A DNA stretch of 64,000 bases from Martelella mediterranea DSM 17316 (lineage in GTDB: Bacteria > Pseudomonadota > Alphaproteobacteria > Rhizobiales > Rhizobiaceae), in the NCBI RefSeq assembly GCF_002043005.1, contig NZ_CP020330.1:1014501-1078500 (forward strand), given 5' to 3'. Shown piece after piece: positions 46,967-56,962 of this stretch; the stretch's first letter is position 1, and each line of letters opens with the position of its first letter. Below the pieces are notes generated by a model that was not told where the DNA came from, did no database searches, and was given only the letters and a program-made list of their open reading frames with translations. The position numbers and the translations under genes were made by a program.

Positions 46967-47851
46967 ATGATCACAGAGACCGTATTTGAGGGCAGGATCC
47001 TGGTGACGGACCGGATGTCGCTTGGCGAGGGGCCGGGCTATGACCGCGACACCGACATGATCTGGTGGTTCGACATCAATGCTAGCAAGCTGCATCTGCT
47101 GAACGCGTCCACCCGCGAGCGCCGGATCATTCAGCTTCCGGAAATGGCGAGCGCTCTGGCGGTGGTGGACGAGCACCGCCAGGTGATCTCCACCGAGACC
47201 GGGCTCTATTTCCGCGATACCTCCACCGGCGCGCTGTCGCTGCATGTGGCGATCGAGGCCGATAACGCCGTCACACGCTCCAACGATGCCCGGGTTCATG
47301 CCTCCGGTGCATTCTGGGTGTCGACCATGGGCAAGAACGCCGAAACGGGCGCCGGCGCGATTTACCATGTGCTGGAAGGCGTGGTGACCAAGCTGTTCGA
47401 CAAGATCACCATCCCGAACGCGATTTGTTTTTCGCCGGACGGGGCGACCGGCTATTATGTCGATACCGATGTCAATCAGTTGATGTCGGTTCCGATCGCG
47501 CCGGAGACCGGCCTGCCGACGGGCCCGGCCAGCGTGTTCATCGATACCGCGCATATGGCCGGCGGCATGGACGGCGCGGTCTGCGATGGCGACGGCAATA
47601 TCTGGAACGCCCGCTTTGGCGCGGGCGTCCTCGACCAGTTTGATCCGGCCGGCAAGCTCAAGGCGCGCTATCAGCTTCCCGCCCGCCAGCCGACCTGCCC
47701 GGCCTTTATCGGCCGTGACGGCGGCTGGATGATGGTGACGAGCGCCGCGCAGGACACGCGCGTCGAGGAGGAGCCCAATGCCGGCAATACATTCGCGCTT
47801 GTCACCGGCGCCAAGCCGCGCTTCGATCCGGCCTATCGCGCCGGCCGCTGA
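46967..47851 (+). CDS. SMP-30/gluconolactonase family protein
   Basis: A 294-residue six-bladed beta-propeller lactonase. Divalent-metal ligands are seen in GEGPGYD (Glu), NDARVH (Asn) and the later IPNAICFSPDG and GGMDGAVCDGDGN (Asp). Relatives hydrolyse sugar lactones such as glucono- or xylono-lactone. A GGGAGAGACA ribosome site precedes it. No sugar dehydrogenase is adjacent, so the substrate is open. Confidence 0.88.
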   Translation: MITETVFEGRILVTDRMSLGEGPGYDRDTDMIWWFDINASKLHLLNASTRERRIIQLPEMASALAVVDEHRQVISTETGLYFRDTSTGALSLHVAIEADNAVTRSNDARVHASGAFWVSTMGKNAETGAGAIYHVLEGVVTKLFDKITIPNAICFSPDGATGYYVDTDVNQLMSVPIAPETGLPTGPASVFIDTAHMAGGMDGAVCDGDGNIWNARFGAGVLDQFDPAGKLKARYQLPARQPTCPAFIGRDGGWMMVTSAAQDTRVEEEPNAGNTFALVTGAKPRFDPAYRAGR

Positions 47852-47902
47852 GAGAGGCCAAATCCCCGTGGTGCGGGGACGCGAATCTGTTATGAATGCG
47901 CC

Positions 47903-49756
47903 ATGAGCATCAGACAGCTTTCCGAAACCGTCATCAACCAGATCGCCGCCGGCGAGGTCATCGAACGGCCGGCGAGCGCCGCCAAGGAACTGGTCGAAAA
48001 CGCGCTCGATGCCGGGGCGACCCGGATCGAGATCGCGACCGCCGGTGGCGGCAAGGCGCTGCTTCGGGTCACCGACAACGGCTCGGGCATGAGCCGCGAG
48101 GATCTGGCGCTCGCGGTCAGGCGGCACTGCACCTCCAAGATCACCGCGGACCTCACCGATATCCGCACGCTCGGCTTTCGCGGTGAGGCGCTGCCCTCGA
48201 TCGGCTCTGTCGCAAGGCTTTCGATTTCAAGCCGCACGCGCGAGGCGGGCGAGGGCTATCGCATCGCGCTGGAAGGCGGGCGTTCCGGCGAACCGGAGCC
48301 GGCCCCGGTCAATGCCGGCACGATCGTCGAGGTGCGCGACCTGTTTTTCGCGACGCCGGCCCGGCTGAAATTCCTGAAGACCGAGCGCGCCGAGACCGGT
48401 GCGATCACCGAGGTGGTCAAGCGCATGGCGCTCGCCTTCCCGGCAACGCGCTTCGTGTTGTCGGGCTCGGATCGTTCCACGCTGGAACTGCCGGCGACCG
48501 GCGACGACCGGCTGGCGCGCATCGCCCAGGTGCTCGGCCGCGATTTCAGGGCGAACGCGATCGAGATCGATGCCGCGCGCGAGGATGTGACGCTTTCCGG
48601 CTTTGCCGGCGTGCCGACCTTCAACCGCGGCAATTCCGGCCATCTCTACGCCTTCGTCAACGGCCGGCCGGTGCAGGACCGTCTGCTTCTCGGCGCGATC
48701 CGCGCGGCCTATGCCGAGACGGTGCCGAAGGGGCGTTATCCGGTGGCCGTGCTGTGGTTCTCGCTCGATCCGGCGCTGGTCGATGTCAACGTCCATCCGG
48801 CCAAGGCCGATGTCCGGTTTCGCGATCCAGCACTTGTGCGCGGGCTGATTGTCGGCGCGATCCGCGAGGCGCTGACGCGGGCGGGCGACCGGTCGTCCTC
48901 GACCGGCGCTGATGCGATGCTGAGGGCGTTCCGCCCGGGTTTCTCGCCCGAGCCCGCCGCCGCATCGCGGGTCTACAGGGGCGATTATGAGCGGGCGACC
49001 AATGCGCAATGGTCTCCGCAGCAATCGCCCTATCGGCCGGAGGGTTTCCGCGAAGAGGCCGCGCCGCGCTTCGGCGAAATGGCGACCGGTTTCGCTGAAG
49101 CCCCAGCCGGCTTTGCAGGCTTTGCGACGCCCTCGGCGCGCGGCGAGGAGCCGGGCCCGGCCGTCCAGCCCTCGCCAGACCATCCGCTAGGCGCGGCGCG
49201 CGCGCAGGTGCATGAGAATTATATCGTCGCCCAGACCGATACCGGCCTTGTCATCGTCGATCAGCACGCCGCTCATGAACGCCTCGTCTACGAGGCGCTG
49301 CGGACGGCCCTGTCCAAGGACAGGCTGCCCTCGCAAATGCTGCTGATCCCGGAAATCGTGGACATGCCGGAGGAGGATTGCGACCGGCTGATGCCGTTTG
49401 CCGACGAGCTTGCGCGGCTCGGTCTCGTGTTCGAGCGCTTTGGCCCCGGCGCGCTCGCCGTGCGCGAGACCCCGGCGCTGCTGGGCGAGGTCGATGCCGC
49501 GGCGCTGATCCGCCAGCTTGCCGACGAGGCTGGCGAGTGGGAGACCGCCGATGGCCTGCGTGCGAAGCTCGAAAGCGTGGCGGCAACCATGGCCTGCCAC
49601 GGTTCGGTGCGCTCCGGCAGGCGCTTGCGCGTCGACGAAATGAATGCTCTCCTCAGGCAGATGGAGACGACGCCGGGTTCCGGCCAGTGCAATCACGGCC
49701 GGCCGACCTATATCGAACTGAAGCTCGCCGATATCGAGCGCCTGTTCGGGCGCTGA
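47903..49756 (+). CDS. mutL: DNA mismatch repair protein MutL
   Basis: A 617-residue GHKL ATPase. The N-terminal motifs are ENALDAG, DNGSGM and [10 protein letters not shown]; residues about 335-425 are a low-complexity linker; the C-terminal dimerisation domain carries [12 protein letters not shown], matching the DQHA-x2-E-x4-E endonuclease motif. It is therefore a nicking-type MutL, as expected in a bacterium without MutH. Confidence 0.97.
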   Translation: MSIRQLSETVINQIAAGEVIERPASAAKELVENALDAGATRIEIATAGGGKALLRVTDNGSGMSREDLALAVRRHCTSKITADLTDIRTLGFRGEALPSIGSVARLSISSRTREAGEGYRIALEGGRSGEPEPAPVNAGTIVEVRDLFFATPARLKFLKTERAETGAITEVVKRMALAFPATRFVLSGSDRSTLELPATGDDRLARIAQVLGRDFRANAIEIDAAREDVTLSGFAGVPTFNRGNSGHLYAFVNGRPVQDRLLLGAIRAAYAETVPKGRYPVAVLWFSLDPALVDVNVHPAKADVRFRDPALVRGLIVGAIREALTRAGDRSSSTGADAMLRAFRPGFSPEPAAASRVYRGDYERATNAQWSPQQSPYRPEGFREEAAPRFGEMATGFAEAPAGFAGFATPSARGEEPGPAVQPSPDHPLGAARAQVHENYIVAQTDTGLVIVDQHAAHERLVYEALRTALSKDRLPSQMLLIPEIVDMPEEDCDRLMPFADELARLGLVFERFGPGALAVRETPALLGEVDAAALIRQLADEAGEWETADGLRAKLESVAATMACHGSVRSGRRLRVDEMNALLRQMETTPGSGQCNHGRPTYIELKLADIERLFGR

Positions 49757-49789
49757 TGGCACAACGCATTCGGAACTGGAGATCAAGCG

Positions 49790-50020
49790 GTGAATATCTT
49801 TGATGGTAGCGGCAAGGGCGCGGCGCGGATCCGCTATCTCGACGCCAATTTCGAGGTTGTGACGCCCGGCTCCTATGTGGTCTGCGCCATCACCGGCAGG
49901 CACATTCCGCTGGAGGAGCTGCGCTACTGGAGCGTCGCCCGCCAGGAGGCCTATGTTGATGCCGAGGCCTCTTTCGAGGCGGAGAAGCGCGCAGGCGCGC
50001 TTCCGACGGATAAGGCGTAA
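49790..50020 (+). CDS. DUF2093 family protein
   Basis: A 76-residue protein of the DUF2093 family, which regularly follows mutL in rhizobia. It begins at GTG 49790, eight bases from GGAG. The pattern ARIRYLDANFEVVTPGSYV and the later PLEELRYWSV are conserved as I recall. The role is unknown; a zinc-ribbon-like fold is not evident because only one Cys is present. Confidence 0.8.
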   Translation: MNIFDGSGKGAARIRYLDANFEVVTPGSYVVCAITGRHIPLEELRYWSVARQEAYVDAEASFEAEKRAGALPTDKA

Positions 50021-50048
50021 ACTCCAAGCCTAGCGTCCGCTCGCGTCG

Positions 50049-52937
50049 TCAGTTGCTGCCCGGCAGGCCCAGCCTGTTGCGGGTGAGCGCGAGGCCCTCC
50101 ATGCCCTTTGGGTTGCCCATTTCGGCAAGCGCGCTGAACACTTTGTGGGCGTCGGTGTAGCGGCCGAGATTGTAATAGGCATAACCCTTGATCACCATCA
50201 GGCCGGTTTCCTCGGGCGCGAGCTGGTTGCGCTGGTTCAGGAGCAGCAGCGCGTCCTGATAATGCCCGCCCTGATAGGCGGCGATCGCGCGCGCCGAGAG
50301 GATGTCGACCTGCAGGTTGAGCTGGCGTTCGCGGCTGAGCGGCTCCTGGGAGGCGGCGACGGCGGCCTTGTTGGTCAGGCCGAGGCGCATATAGGCAAGG
50401 CTCTGGCCATAGGCTGCTTCCTCGCGGTTTTTCGCCGATGACGAGCCGAGCGCGGTCTCGAAAGCGCGGGCGGCCTCGGTCGGGCGCTGCAGATCCATCA
50501 GGCACCAGCCCTGGCGCAGCGCCGCATCTGGCGACAGGTTTTCGGCGGAACGTCCGCTCCAGCAGCTTGAGCCGGAGGAGGAAGACGTGCCGCCGCTGGA
50601 CGCCACACGCCGGGTCGACGTCGAGCTCGATGTGCGCACCACGGCCGGTTCGGCGTCGGCAACCGGTATCGCCGTGCCTTCAGGCAACTGGGTGCCGGCC
50701 GGAAGCCTGGAAACCATGATCTGGTCGCCGCTGGCATCGGCGGCGCCGACGACGTTCAGATAATAGGCGACCTGGAACTGGCGCAGATAGTCGCGATTGG
50801 CGTAGGCCTGTTCGTCGAACCGGTAGATTTCGGTTTTCTCCGAGGGCTGGCCGGTGGTGTAGAACGCCGCCTGGATCTGGGCCGCGGACGGCTGATAGCG
50901 GTTCTGCTCCGGCTGAAGCGCGGTATTCAGCACGGTCACGGTCTGCACGCCGGTCACCGGATCGGTGCGGATCATTGAGCGCGGAATGCTGAGGCGCTCC
51001 AGCGCCTGGACGCGGCTTGCCGGGCTGCCCGGCGCTGCCGATTGCGCCGCCGCGCCGCCGCCATAGTAATACTGGTAATATTCCGGCACGTAATTGGCGG
51101 GCGCGGTATCAGCCTCCGCGCCGAGCCCGAGCGCGCCGGGCGCTGCGACCGGCGCGGTCAGGGCCACGCCATTCTGCGGCTGTCCGGGCGATGACGGCAT
51201 GGCGGTCGCGCCGATCGGGGTCTGCTGGCCGGTGGCGAGATCGATCTCGGCGATCGGCACGGCCACGGTGCGGCTGGTGCCGTTTGCTTCCTTCAGCACC
51301 GTCAGCTCGAACACGGTCGCCATCATGTTTTCAAGCGTGGTCACCGGCGCGTTGGGGTCGTTCAGCCAGGCGATGCGCTCGGAATAGGGCGCCCAGATCT
51401 TCTGCATCAGGTAGACGCCGGGCTTGTAGTTCATGTCGTTGAGCGTCAGGGTCACGCCATAGGCTGCCGGCTCATACCACGGCTGCCAGGAGAGTGCTGC
51501 CTCGAACCATTGCAGCGCTGCGAGCGGCTGGTTGAAATCCTTGGAGTACCAGCCGAACTGCTGGGCGGCGGTCATGCTCTTGGCTTCGGTGATGACGTCG
51601 GCCATGCGGCTCAGGACATCGGTGGGATAGTCCTTGCGCGGAATCCGGCCGAGCATCCGGACCACGGCATTGAGATAGGTGTCGAGCGCCTCATCGCTGT
51701 CATTGCGCCAGGGATACATCACCGACTCGGCCTCTTCGGCCTTGTCCTGTTCGATCAGGATCAGCGCCAGCCCTTGCGAAATCGTGGCCGAATCACCTTC
51801 ATCGCGGGCCTTGCGGAACCATGGTTCGGCGGCGTTTTCGCTGCCGCGGATCAGGAAATACCAGCCTAGCAGCTCCGCATCATTGGCCGAATTGGAGGTG
51901 TTGGCGAGTTTCTCCATTGCCGCCAGATCGTCGGGGGAGATGACGATGGTTTCGTCGTCGCCGGCTTCGGCGAAGCGGTCGCGCAGCAGGTTTTCGCTGA
52001 TCTCCTGAAATTCGGGCATGTCCTGTTCATCAGGACGCTCGAAGCCGATCAGCGTCTTCATGTCCTCATAGGGCATGACGGCCAGCGCCTTCTGCAGCGT
52101 GGCCAGACGCTCCTGCGTATTGTCGCAATTCTTCATGATATAGGTGTAGCTGTCCATCGCGCGGTTGAGCTTGTCGGTCTTGGCAAAGGCTTCGCTCACC
52201 AGCCACAGGACATTGATTTCCGCGCAGGTCAGGATGCTTGGCGATTGTGATGCGAGATCAATGACCTTCTCATAGTCGCCGTCTTCCGATGCCTTCAGCA
52301 GGTCGGTCCGGTTTTCGGCGATCTGCAGGCGGTCGATCAGGTCGGCCGGCGGCAGCCAGTTGGGCTCTTCGGTCTGGCGGGTCTGGATCAACTGGCGGAC
52401 CTCGGCGTAATTGCCGCGCGCATAGGCCTGCCACATGGCGTTAAGCTGCTCGTCCTCGCCGTCCTCGATGGCCAGCGGATTGGCCGGCGGCGTCCAGTTG
52501 GGATAGAGCGAGCGCAGCCGCGAGATCTCCGCCTGGAGACGTTCCAGGTCGCCCTGCTGGGCGAAATAGCGCAGCGCGCTTTCATCGACCGCCGGACGTT
52601 CCGGCTCCTGGGTCGGTTGGGCGGCAGGCTGCTGGGCTGGCTGGGAGGTGCTGGCATTGGTCTGCGGCGTCGGGCTGTCGGGCAGATTGCGCAGATTGGT
52701 GGAGGGCTCCTGGGCCTGGGCTTCGTTCACCGCCGAAAAGCGCGGTTCGGCCGCCGGCGCGGGCGCTGGCGCGTCATCGTTGACGATTTGCTCATAGGCC
52801 TGGCTGAATGCCTCGGTCGGCTCGGCCAGCGCGGTGGAGACCGGAAGCTTGCGGCCGGGCGCGCCCATGCTGCCCATGCTGATTGCACCGATCATGGCGA
52901 TCGCGCCTGCCGTCAGTGCAACATAAGTCAGCTTCAT
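50049..52937 (-). CDS. Large TPR-repeat protein of the cellulose locus
   Basis: A 962-residue protein. Residues 1-25 form a signal anchor (LTYVALTAGAIAMIGAISM); residues about 55-115 are Pro/Gln/Ala-rich; several TPR-like helix pairs lie at 120-500 and 790-960; a Ser-rich stretch is near 765-790. There is no C-terminal beta-barrel like that of BcsC. It is divergent from bcsN. It may be a periplasmic scaffold for cellulose export, comparable to the TPR proteins of type III bcs loci, but the exact family is uncertain. The start MKLTY is preferred: GGAG is ten bases away and a small upstream ORF overlaps it by ATGA. Confidence 0.75.
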   Translation of the reverse strand: MKLTYVALTAGAIAMIGAISMGSMGAPGRKLPVSTALAEPTEAFSQAYEQIVNDDAPAPAPAAEPRFSAVNEAQAQEPSTNLRNLPDSPTPQTNASTSQPAQQPAAQPTQEPERPAVDESALRYFAQQGDLERLQAEISRLRSLYPNWTPPANPLAIEDGEDEQLNAMWQAYARGNYAEVRQLIQTRQTEEPNWLPPADLIDRLQIAENRTDLLKASEDGDYEKVIDLASQSPSILTCAEINVLWLVSEAFAKTDKLNRAMDSYTYIMKNCDNTQERLATLQKALAVMPYEDMKTLIGFERPDEQDMPEFQEISENLLRDRFAEAGDDETIVISPDDLAAMEKLANTSNSANDAELLGWYFLIRGSENAAEPWFRKARDEGDSATISQGLALILIEQDKAEEAESVMYPWRNDSDEALDTYLNAVVRMLGRIPRKDYPTDVLSRMADVITEAKSMTAAQQFGWYSKDFNQPLAALQWFEAALSWQPWYEPAAYGVTLTLNDMNYKPGVYLMQKIWAPYSERIAWLNDPNAPVTTLENMMATVFELTVLKEANGTSRTVAVPIAEIDLATGQQTPIGATAMPSSPGQPQNGVALTAPVAAPGALGLGAEADTAPANYVPEYYQYYYGGGAAAQSAAPGSPASRVQALERLSIPRSMIRTDPVTGVQTVTVLNTALQPEQNRYQPSAAQIQAAFYTTGQPSEKTEIYRFDEQAYANRDYLRQFQVAYYLNVVGAADASGDQIMVSRLPAGTQLPEGTAIPVADAEPAVVRTSSSTSTRRVASSGGTSSSSGSSCWSGRSAENLSPDAALRQGWCLMDLQRPTEAARAFETALGSSSAKNREEAAYGQSLAYMRLGLTNKAAVAASQEPLSRERQLNLQVDILSARAIAAYQGGHYQDALLLLNQRNQLAPEETGLMVIKGYAYYNLGRYTDAHKVFSALAEMGNPKGMEGLALTRNRLGLPGSN

Positions 52938-53086
52938 GGTATCCATACTCCGGCCGAGCGGCCGTTCCCTGTGCTGGAACCGGCTGTGCCCGCATTATTG
53001 CCCGTGTGTTCGCCGCCCGCACCGGCGCTGTCGCGATAGCGGAGGCCTTCAACCTTGGGTGCAGCGGAATTTGCGCGGCTTGGCAT
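52934..53086 (-). CDS. Possible small ORF upstream of and overlapping the TPR gene
   Basis: A 50-codon open frame (MPSRANSAAPKVEG...) rich in Gly, Ala and Ser ends in a TGA that overlaps the TPR gene ATG by four bases. A weak AGGGA site precedes it, and the frame is open further upstream to GTG 53140. Coupling suggests translation; no homology is recognised. It could also be a chance frame in the leader. Confidence 0.3.
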   Translation of the reverse strand: MPSRANSAAPKVEGLRYRDSAGAGGEHTGNNAGTAGSSTGNGRSAGVWIP

Positions 53087-53339
53087 GTCGGGTCCCTGTA
53101 TCCGGCTTGCGGCGAACGTCATTTGATTCACCACAAACACGTATTGTCGTTAAGAAATATTAAAAACCGGGGCGAATAGCAGCGAAGTTTTAGAGAAATT
53201 GTTAATTTTCCGGTGCGTTCCCCTGATGTCGCGTTAGCTCTTTGTTTACCAAACTCTGAAAAATATGAATGTGAAATACAAAAGACCGGTTCGGGCTTTC
53301 TGCCGCCCCAGGCGGCGATAAACCAAGGTGTGCTTAAAG

Positions 53340-54551
53340 ATGTCGATTGCCGTTGCCCGTCAGATCAGGTCCCGCTGCCGAGCGGCTTTGGGCCTCGTCG
53401 CTGCGGGCCTTCTGGCAAGCTGCGCCGGCAATTTGCTGCCGTACACGTCTTCGGTGCGCAGTCTTCTGCCGGAAGAGGCCGTGATCATGCCGCCGCCCGG
53501 CGGACCGGCGATCGTCTCCGTGCTCGAGGAACAGTTTTCAAACGCCATCGACCAGCAGATCATGCTGCGAACCGATGCGCGCACGCCCGGCCAGAACGCG
53601 ATCCACGCCGTCTTCTTCGGCACCCGCAACTATGCGCGCATGAACGGTAACAGCCTGTCCTATCAGTCGATCACCGACCGCCGCATTGATGAGGAGATGC
53701 GCGAGCAACTGCCCGGCGTGCGCATGGTTCGATCGCCCTATTATGTGCAGAACAATTACGGCCCGTTCGGCTATGCCTTCGGCCATGGCCGGGGCGACGA
53801 TCTTTGCATGTATGGCTGGCAGCAGATCAGGCCGGGACAGGACAGCCTCGCGGCTTTCGGCCAAGCCGGCACGATCCAGGTGCGGGTGCGCTTCTGCGAG
53901 GCCGGGGCCTCGGAGGACGACCTGCTCGGCATCATGTACGGCTACACCATTGCCGCGGCGGTCGATGCCTATGGCTGGAACCCCTATGGCGAGCAGGCCG
54001 GCCCGCCGCCGCTTCTGGGCGAGACCGGTGCCCCGACCTATCCGCGCAAGGCCTATGACCCGAGGCCCGAACGCGTCGCCGACACCGAGAAGGTGCTGAA
54101 GTCCTCCTCCGCCAGCACCGCGCCGGTGACCCGTGTCACGACCCGTCCGGTCGCAACCGGCGACGAGATCAATGTCGATGTCGTGCGCCTGCCGCCGGGA
54201 AGCCTGCCGTCGGGCGGTTATGTCAGCACGCCCGCCATGCCCGGGGCCTATGCGCCCGGCCTGCCCGCAGCGGGCGCGCCGGCCTCGACCATCCCGGCAC
54301 CTGGAAGGCAAACGCCCGCGGCGTCGACAAGTGCTGTGCCGTCGACTGTCTCGCCGACTATCGGCGCTCCGACCTCCGCGCCGGCCTCGACCAGCATCCC
54401 GGTTCCCGCGCGTCCAGCCGCCGCCTCGTCGACGACAGCGCCGGCCAGCTCGGCTGCGACGGGCTTCGCCGCGCCGGCGTCGTCCAGCCGGTCAATCCCG
54501 GCGCCGCCGTGCCGCCTGCTGCCGGGTTCGACGACGGTAAGCTGCGAGTAG
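53340..54551 (+). CDS. bcsN: Cellulose biosynthesis protein BcsN
   Basis: A 403-residue lipoprotein: signal sequence with lipobox LLASC, so the mature protein starts at a lipid-modified Cys. The central domain contains NAIHAVFFGTRNYARMNGN and DDLCMYGWQQI. The tail from about residue 240 is Pro/Ala/Ser/Thr-rich and ends with Cys-containing RLLPGSTTVSCE. BcsN is restricted to rhizobial-type cellulose loci; its action is not established. An in-frame GTG at 53328 overlaps the AAGG site and is rejected. The 393-base gap to the TPR gene holds the divergent promoters and a TTAA-N6-TTAA motif at 53150. Confidence 0.85.
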   Translation: MSIAVARQIRSRCRAALGLVAAGLLASCAGNLLPYTSSVRSLLPEEAVIMPPPGGPAIVSVLEEQFSNAIDQQIMLRTDARTPGQNAIHAVFFGTRNYARMNGNSLSYQSITDRRIDEEMREQLPGVRMVRSPYYVQNNYGPFGYAFGHGRGDDLCMYGWQQIRPGQDSLAAFGQAGTIQVRVRFCEAGASEDDLLGIMYGYTIAAAVDAYGWNPYGEQAGPPPLLGETGAPTYPRKAYDPRPERVADTEKVLKSSSASTAPVTRVTTRPVATGDEINVDVVRLPPGSLPSGGYVSTPAMPGAYAPGLPAAGAPASTIPAPGRQTPAASTSAVPSTVSPTIGAPTSAPASTSIPVPARPAAASSTTAPASSAATGFAAPASSSRSIPAPPCRLLPGSTTVSCE

Positions 54552-54707
54552 TTTTCGGCGGCGGTTTGAGGGGAAGGGACCGGAGCTTCCGCTCTGGCGG
54601 ATATCGCCATCGGACCGCAAAATTGCTAAAAATCAGACGGATAGGGCGGGCAAGCAATGACGGCACGGGCCGCGCTGCCGCGTGACACCGGAAAAAAACT
54701 ATATCCG

Positions 54708-54734
54708 CGCAAGACAATTTTTAGTTTTCTTGCG
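54708..54734 (+). promoter_or_regulatory. Hairpin before bcsA
   Basis: The 7-bp arms CGCAAGA/TCTTGCG around a T-rich loop lie 39 bases upstream of bcsA, in the 221-base gap after bcsN. It may be a weak attenuator or an mRNA element. Confidence 0.35.
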
Positions 54735-54772
54735 TATAAGTCCGGAATACTCCGTTCGTAAGGACCTGTTTA

Positions 54773-56962
54773 ATGCGCAAGATCGCAATTACCATTGCCT
54801 GGATTATTACCGCGATCTTTATTCTCGGCCTCGTCACGCTCCCGATCGATCTTCGAACCCAGATCGTGGTGAGCTTTGTCGCCGTGGCCGTGATGCTGGT
54901 TCTCAAGCAGATGCATGCCGAGGGCAACTGGCGGCTGATCGCGCTGGCTTTCGGCACGTCGATCGTGCTGCGCTACGTGTTCTGGCGCACCACCAGCACG
55001 TTGCCGCCGATCACCGAGCTGCAGAACTTCATACCGGGCGTGCTGCTTTACTGCGCCGAGATGTTTTCCGTGGGCATGCTGGCGCTCAGCCTGTTCGTGG
55101 TCGCGCTGCCGCTGCCGGTGCGCCCGCGCTGGGGCAAGCTTGAGGGCGACCTGCCCTATGTCGACGTCTACGTCCCGTCCTATAACGAGGACTCGACGAT
55201 GCTGGCCCACACGCTCGCCGCTGCCAAGGCCATGGAATATCCGGCGGAAAAGCTCAAGGTCTACCTGCTCGACGATGGCGGGACCGAGCAGAAGCGAAAC
55301 TCCAAGAACCTGGTGGAGGCGAGCCTTGCCCAGACGCGTCATCGCGAGCTGAGGCAGATCTGCGCCGAGCTCGGCGTCGGTTACATTACCCGTCCGCGCA
55401 ACGAGCACGCCAAGGCGGGCAATATGAACCACGCGCTTCAATACACCACCGGCGACCTGATCGTGGTGTTCGACGCCGACCACGCGCCCGCCAATGACTT
55501 CCTTCAGGAAACGGTCGGCTACTTCATGGAAGACCCCAGGCTCTTCCTGGTCCAGACCCCGCATTTCTTCATCAATCCCGATCCGCTCGAGCGCAATCTC
55601 AGAACCTATGAGATGATGCCGAGCGAGAACGAGATGTTCTACGGCATCATCCAGCGCGGCCTCGACAAGTGGAACGCCTCGTTCTTCTGCGGCTCCGCCG
55701 CGGTGCTGCGCCGCGAGGCGCTGAATTCGGTGAACGGCTTTTCCGGCGTTTCGATCACGGAGGACTGCGAAACCGCCGTCGAACTGCACTCCAACGGCTG
55801 GAACAGCGTCTATGTCGACCGCCCGCTGATCGCCGGGCTCCAGCCCGCAACCTTCTCCTCGTTCATCGGCCAGCGCAGCCGCTGGGGGCAGGGGATGATG
55901 CAGATCCTCCGGTTCAAGTTTCCGCTGCTCCTGCGCGGCCTCACCTTGCCGCAGCGGCTTTGCTACATGTCGTCGAACCTGTTCTGGCTGTTTCCGTTCG
56001 CGCGCGCCTCGTTCATGATCGCGCCGCTCTGCTACCTGTTCTTCGGGCTGCAGATCTTCGATGCCTCCGGCGGCGAGTTCCTGGCCTATACGCTGTCCTA
56101 TCTGATCGTGAACATGCTCATACAGAACTACCTGTTCGGCCAGTTCCGCTGGCCCTGGATTTCCGAGCTTTACGAATACATCCAGACGGTTCACCTGATG
56201 CCGGCGGTGGTCTCGGCGATCATCAATCCCAAGAAGCCGTCCTTCAAGGTGACGGCGAAGGACGAGTCGATCGAGCACAGCCGGCTTTCCGAAATCAGCC
56301 GGCCGTTCTTCATCATCTTCTTCATATTCGTCGCCGCCAGCGTGATGATGGTCTACCGGCTCTATGCCGAGCCCTATCTCGCCGGCGTCACCTGGGTGGT
56401 GGGCGGCTGGAATTTCCTCAACCTGTTCCTGACGGCGGCCGCGCTCGGCGTCGTCTCGGAAGCCGGCGAACGCCAGAAGGCGCGGCGCATCAAGATGTCG
56501 CGTCGCTGCGAACTGGTGATCGGCGACAGCGTCTATCGCGGCACGATCGAGGATGTCTCGACCGATGGCGCGGGGCTTCAGGTCCAGGTGCGCGATCTCG
56601 ACCGCCTGCGCCCCGGCACCCATGCGCTGCTCCGGGTTGAGCCGCATCGCGGCGGCGATGCCGGCGAGGTGCCGGTGATGATCCGCCACGCCCGCTCGCT
56701 CGGCGAACTGGCCATGGTCGGCTGCCGCTACGCGCCGGTGTCCAGCCTGCATTATTCGGTGGTTTCCGATCTCATGTTCGCCAATTCGGAGCGCTGGCAA
56801 CAGCTTCTGCAATCGCGCAAGAACGACCCCGGCACGCTTGCCGGCACATTCTGGTTCATCAAGATGTCGGTGCGACAGATGGGCCGCGGCATGAGCTATT
56901 TCATAGGAAAGTATCAGCCGAACACGGGCGGCGGCGCCGCACGGGCGAAGGGCAAGAGCTGA
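54773..56962 (+). CDS. bcsA: Cellulose synthase catalytic subunit
   Basis: A 729-residue family 2 glycosyltransferase in the inner membrane that polymerises UDP-glucose into beta-1,4-glucan. Four helices lie before and about four after the catalytic domain. Substrate motifs are DDG at 168, DAD at 234, TED at 329 and QRSRW at 367; FFCGS binds the acceptor. A C-terminal PilZ domain (about 565-680) has DVSTDG for cyclic di-GMP, while the usual R-x3-R is not spaced as expected (RIKMSRR). Its stop overlaps the bcsB start by one base. Confidence 0.95.
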   Translation: MRKIAITIAWIITAIFILGLVTLPIDLRTQIVVSFVAVAVMLVLKQMHAEGNWRLIALAFGTSIVLRYVFWRTTSTLPPITELQNFIPGVLLYCAEMFSVGMLALSLFVVALPLPVRPRWGKLEGDLPYVDVYVPSYNEDSTMLAHTLAAAKAMEYPAEKLKVYLLDDGGTEQKRNSKNLVEASLAQTRHRELRQICAELGVGYITRPRNEHAKAGNMNHALQYTTGDLIVVFDADHAPANDFLQETVGYFMEDPRLFLVQTPHFFINPDPLERNLRTYEMMPSENEMFYGIIQRGLDKWNASFFCGSAAVLRREALNSVNGFSGVSITEDCETAVELHSNGWNSVYVDRPLIAGLQPATFSSFIGQRSRWGQGMMQILRFKFPLLLRGLTLPQRLCYMSSNLFWLFPFARASFMIAPLCYLFFGLQIFDASGGEFLAYTLSYLIVNMLIQNYLFGQFRWPWISELYEYIQTVHLMPAVVSAIINPKKPSFKVTAKDESIEHSRLSEISRPFFIIFFIFVAASVMMVYRLYAEPYLAGVTWVVGGWNFLNLFLTAAALGVVSEAGERQKARRIKMSRRCELVIGDSVYRGTIEDVSTDGAGLQVQVRDLDRLRPGTHALLRVEPHRGGDAGEVPVMIRHARSLGELAMVGCRYAPVSSLHYSVVSDLMFANSERWQQLLQSRKNDPGTLAGTFWFIKMSVRQMGRGMSYFIGKYQPNTGGGAARAKGKS

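Noticed and set aside
46734..46974. Two overlapping minus-strand frames of 77 codons upstream of the SMP-30 gene
   Set aside because: No ribosome site, no similarity, and they cover what is likely the SMP-30 promoter and leader.
50049..52937. BcsC
   Set aside because: The protein has TPR-like repeats but lacks the C-terminal barrel domain, and it is read divergently from bcsA.
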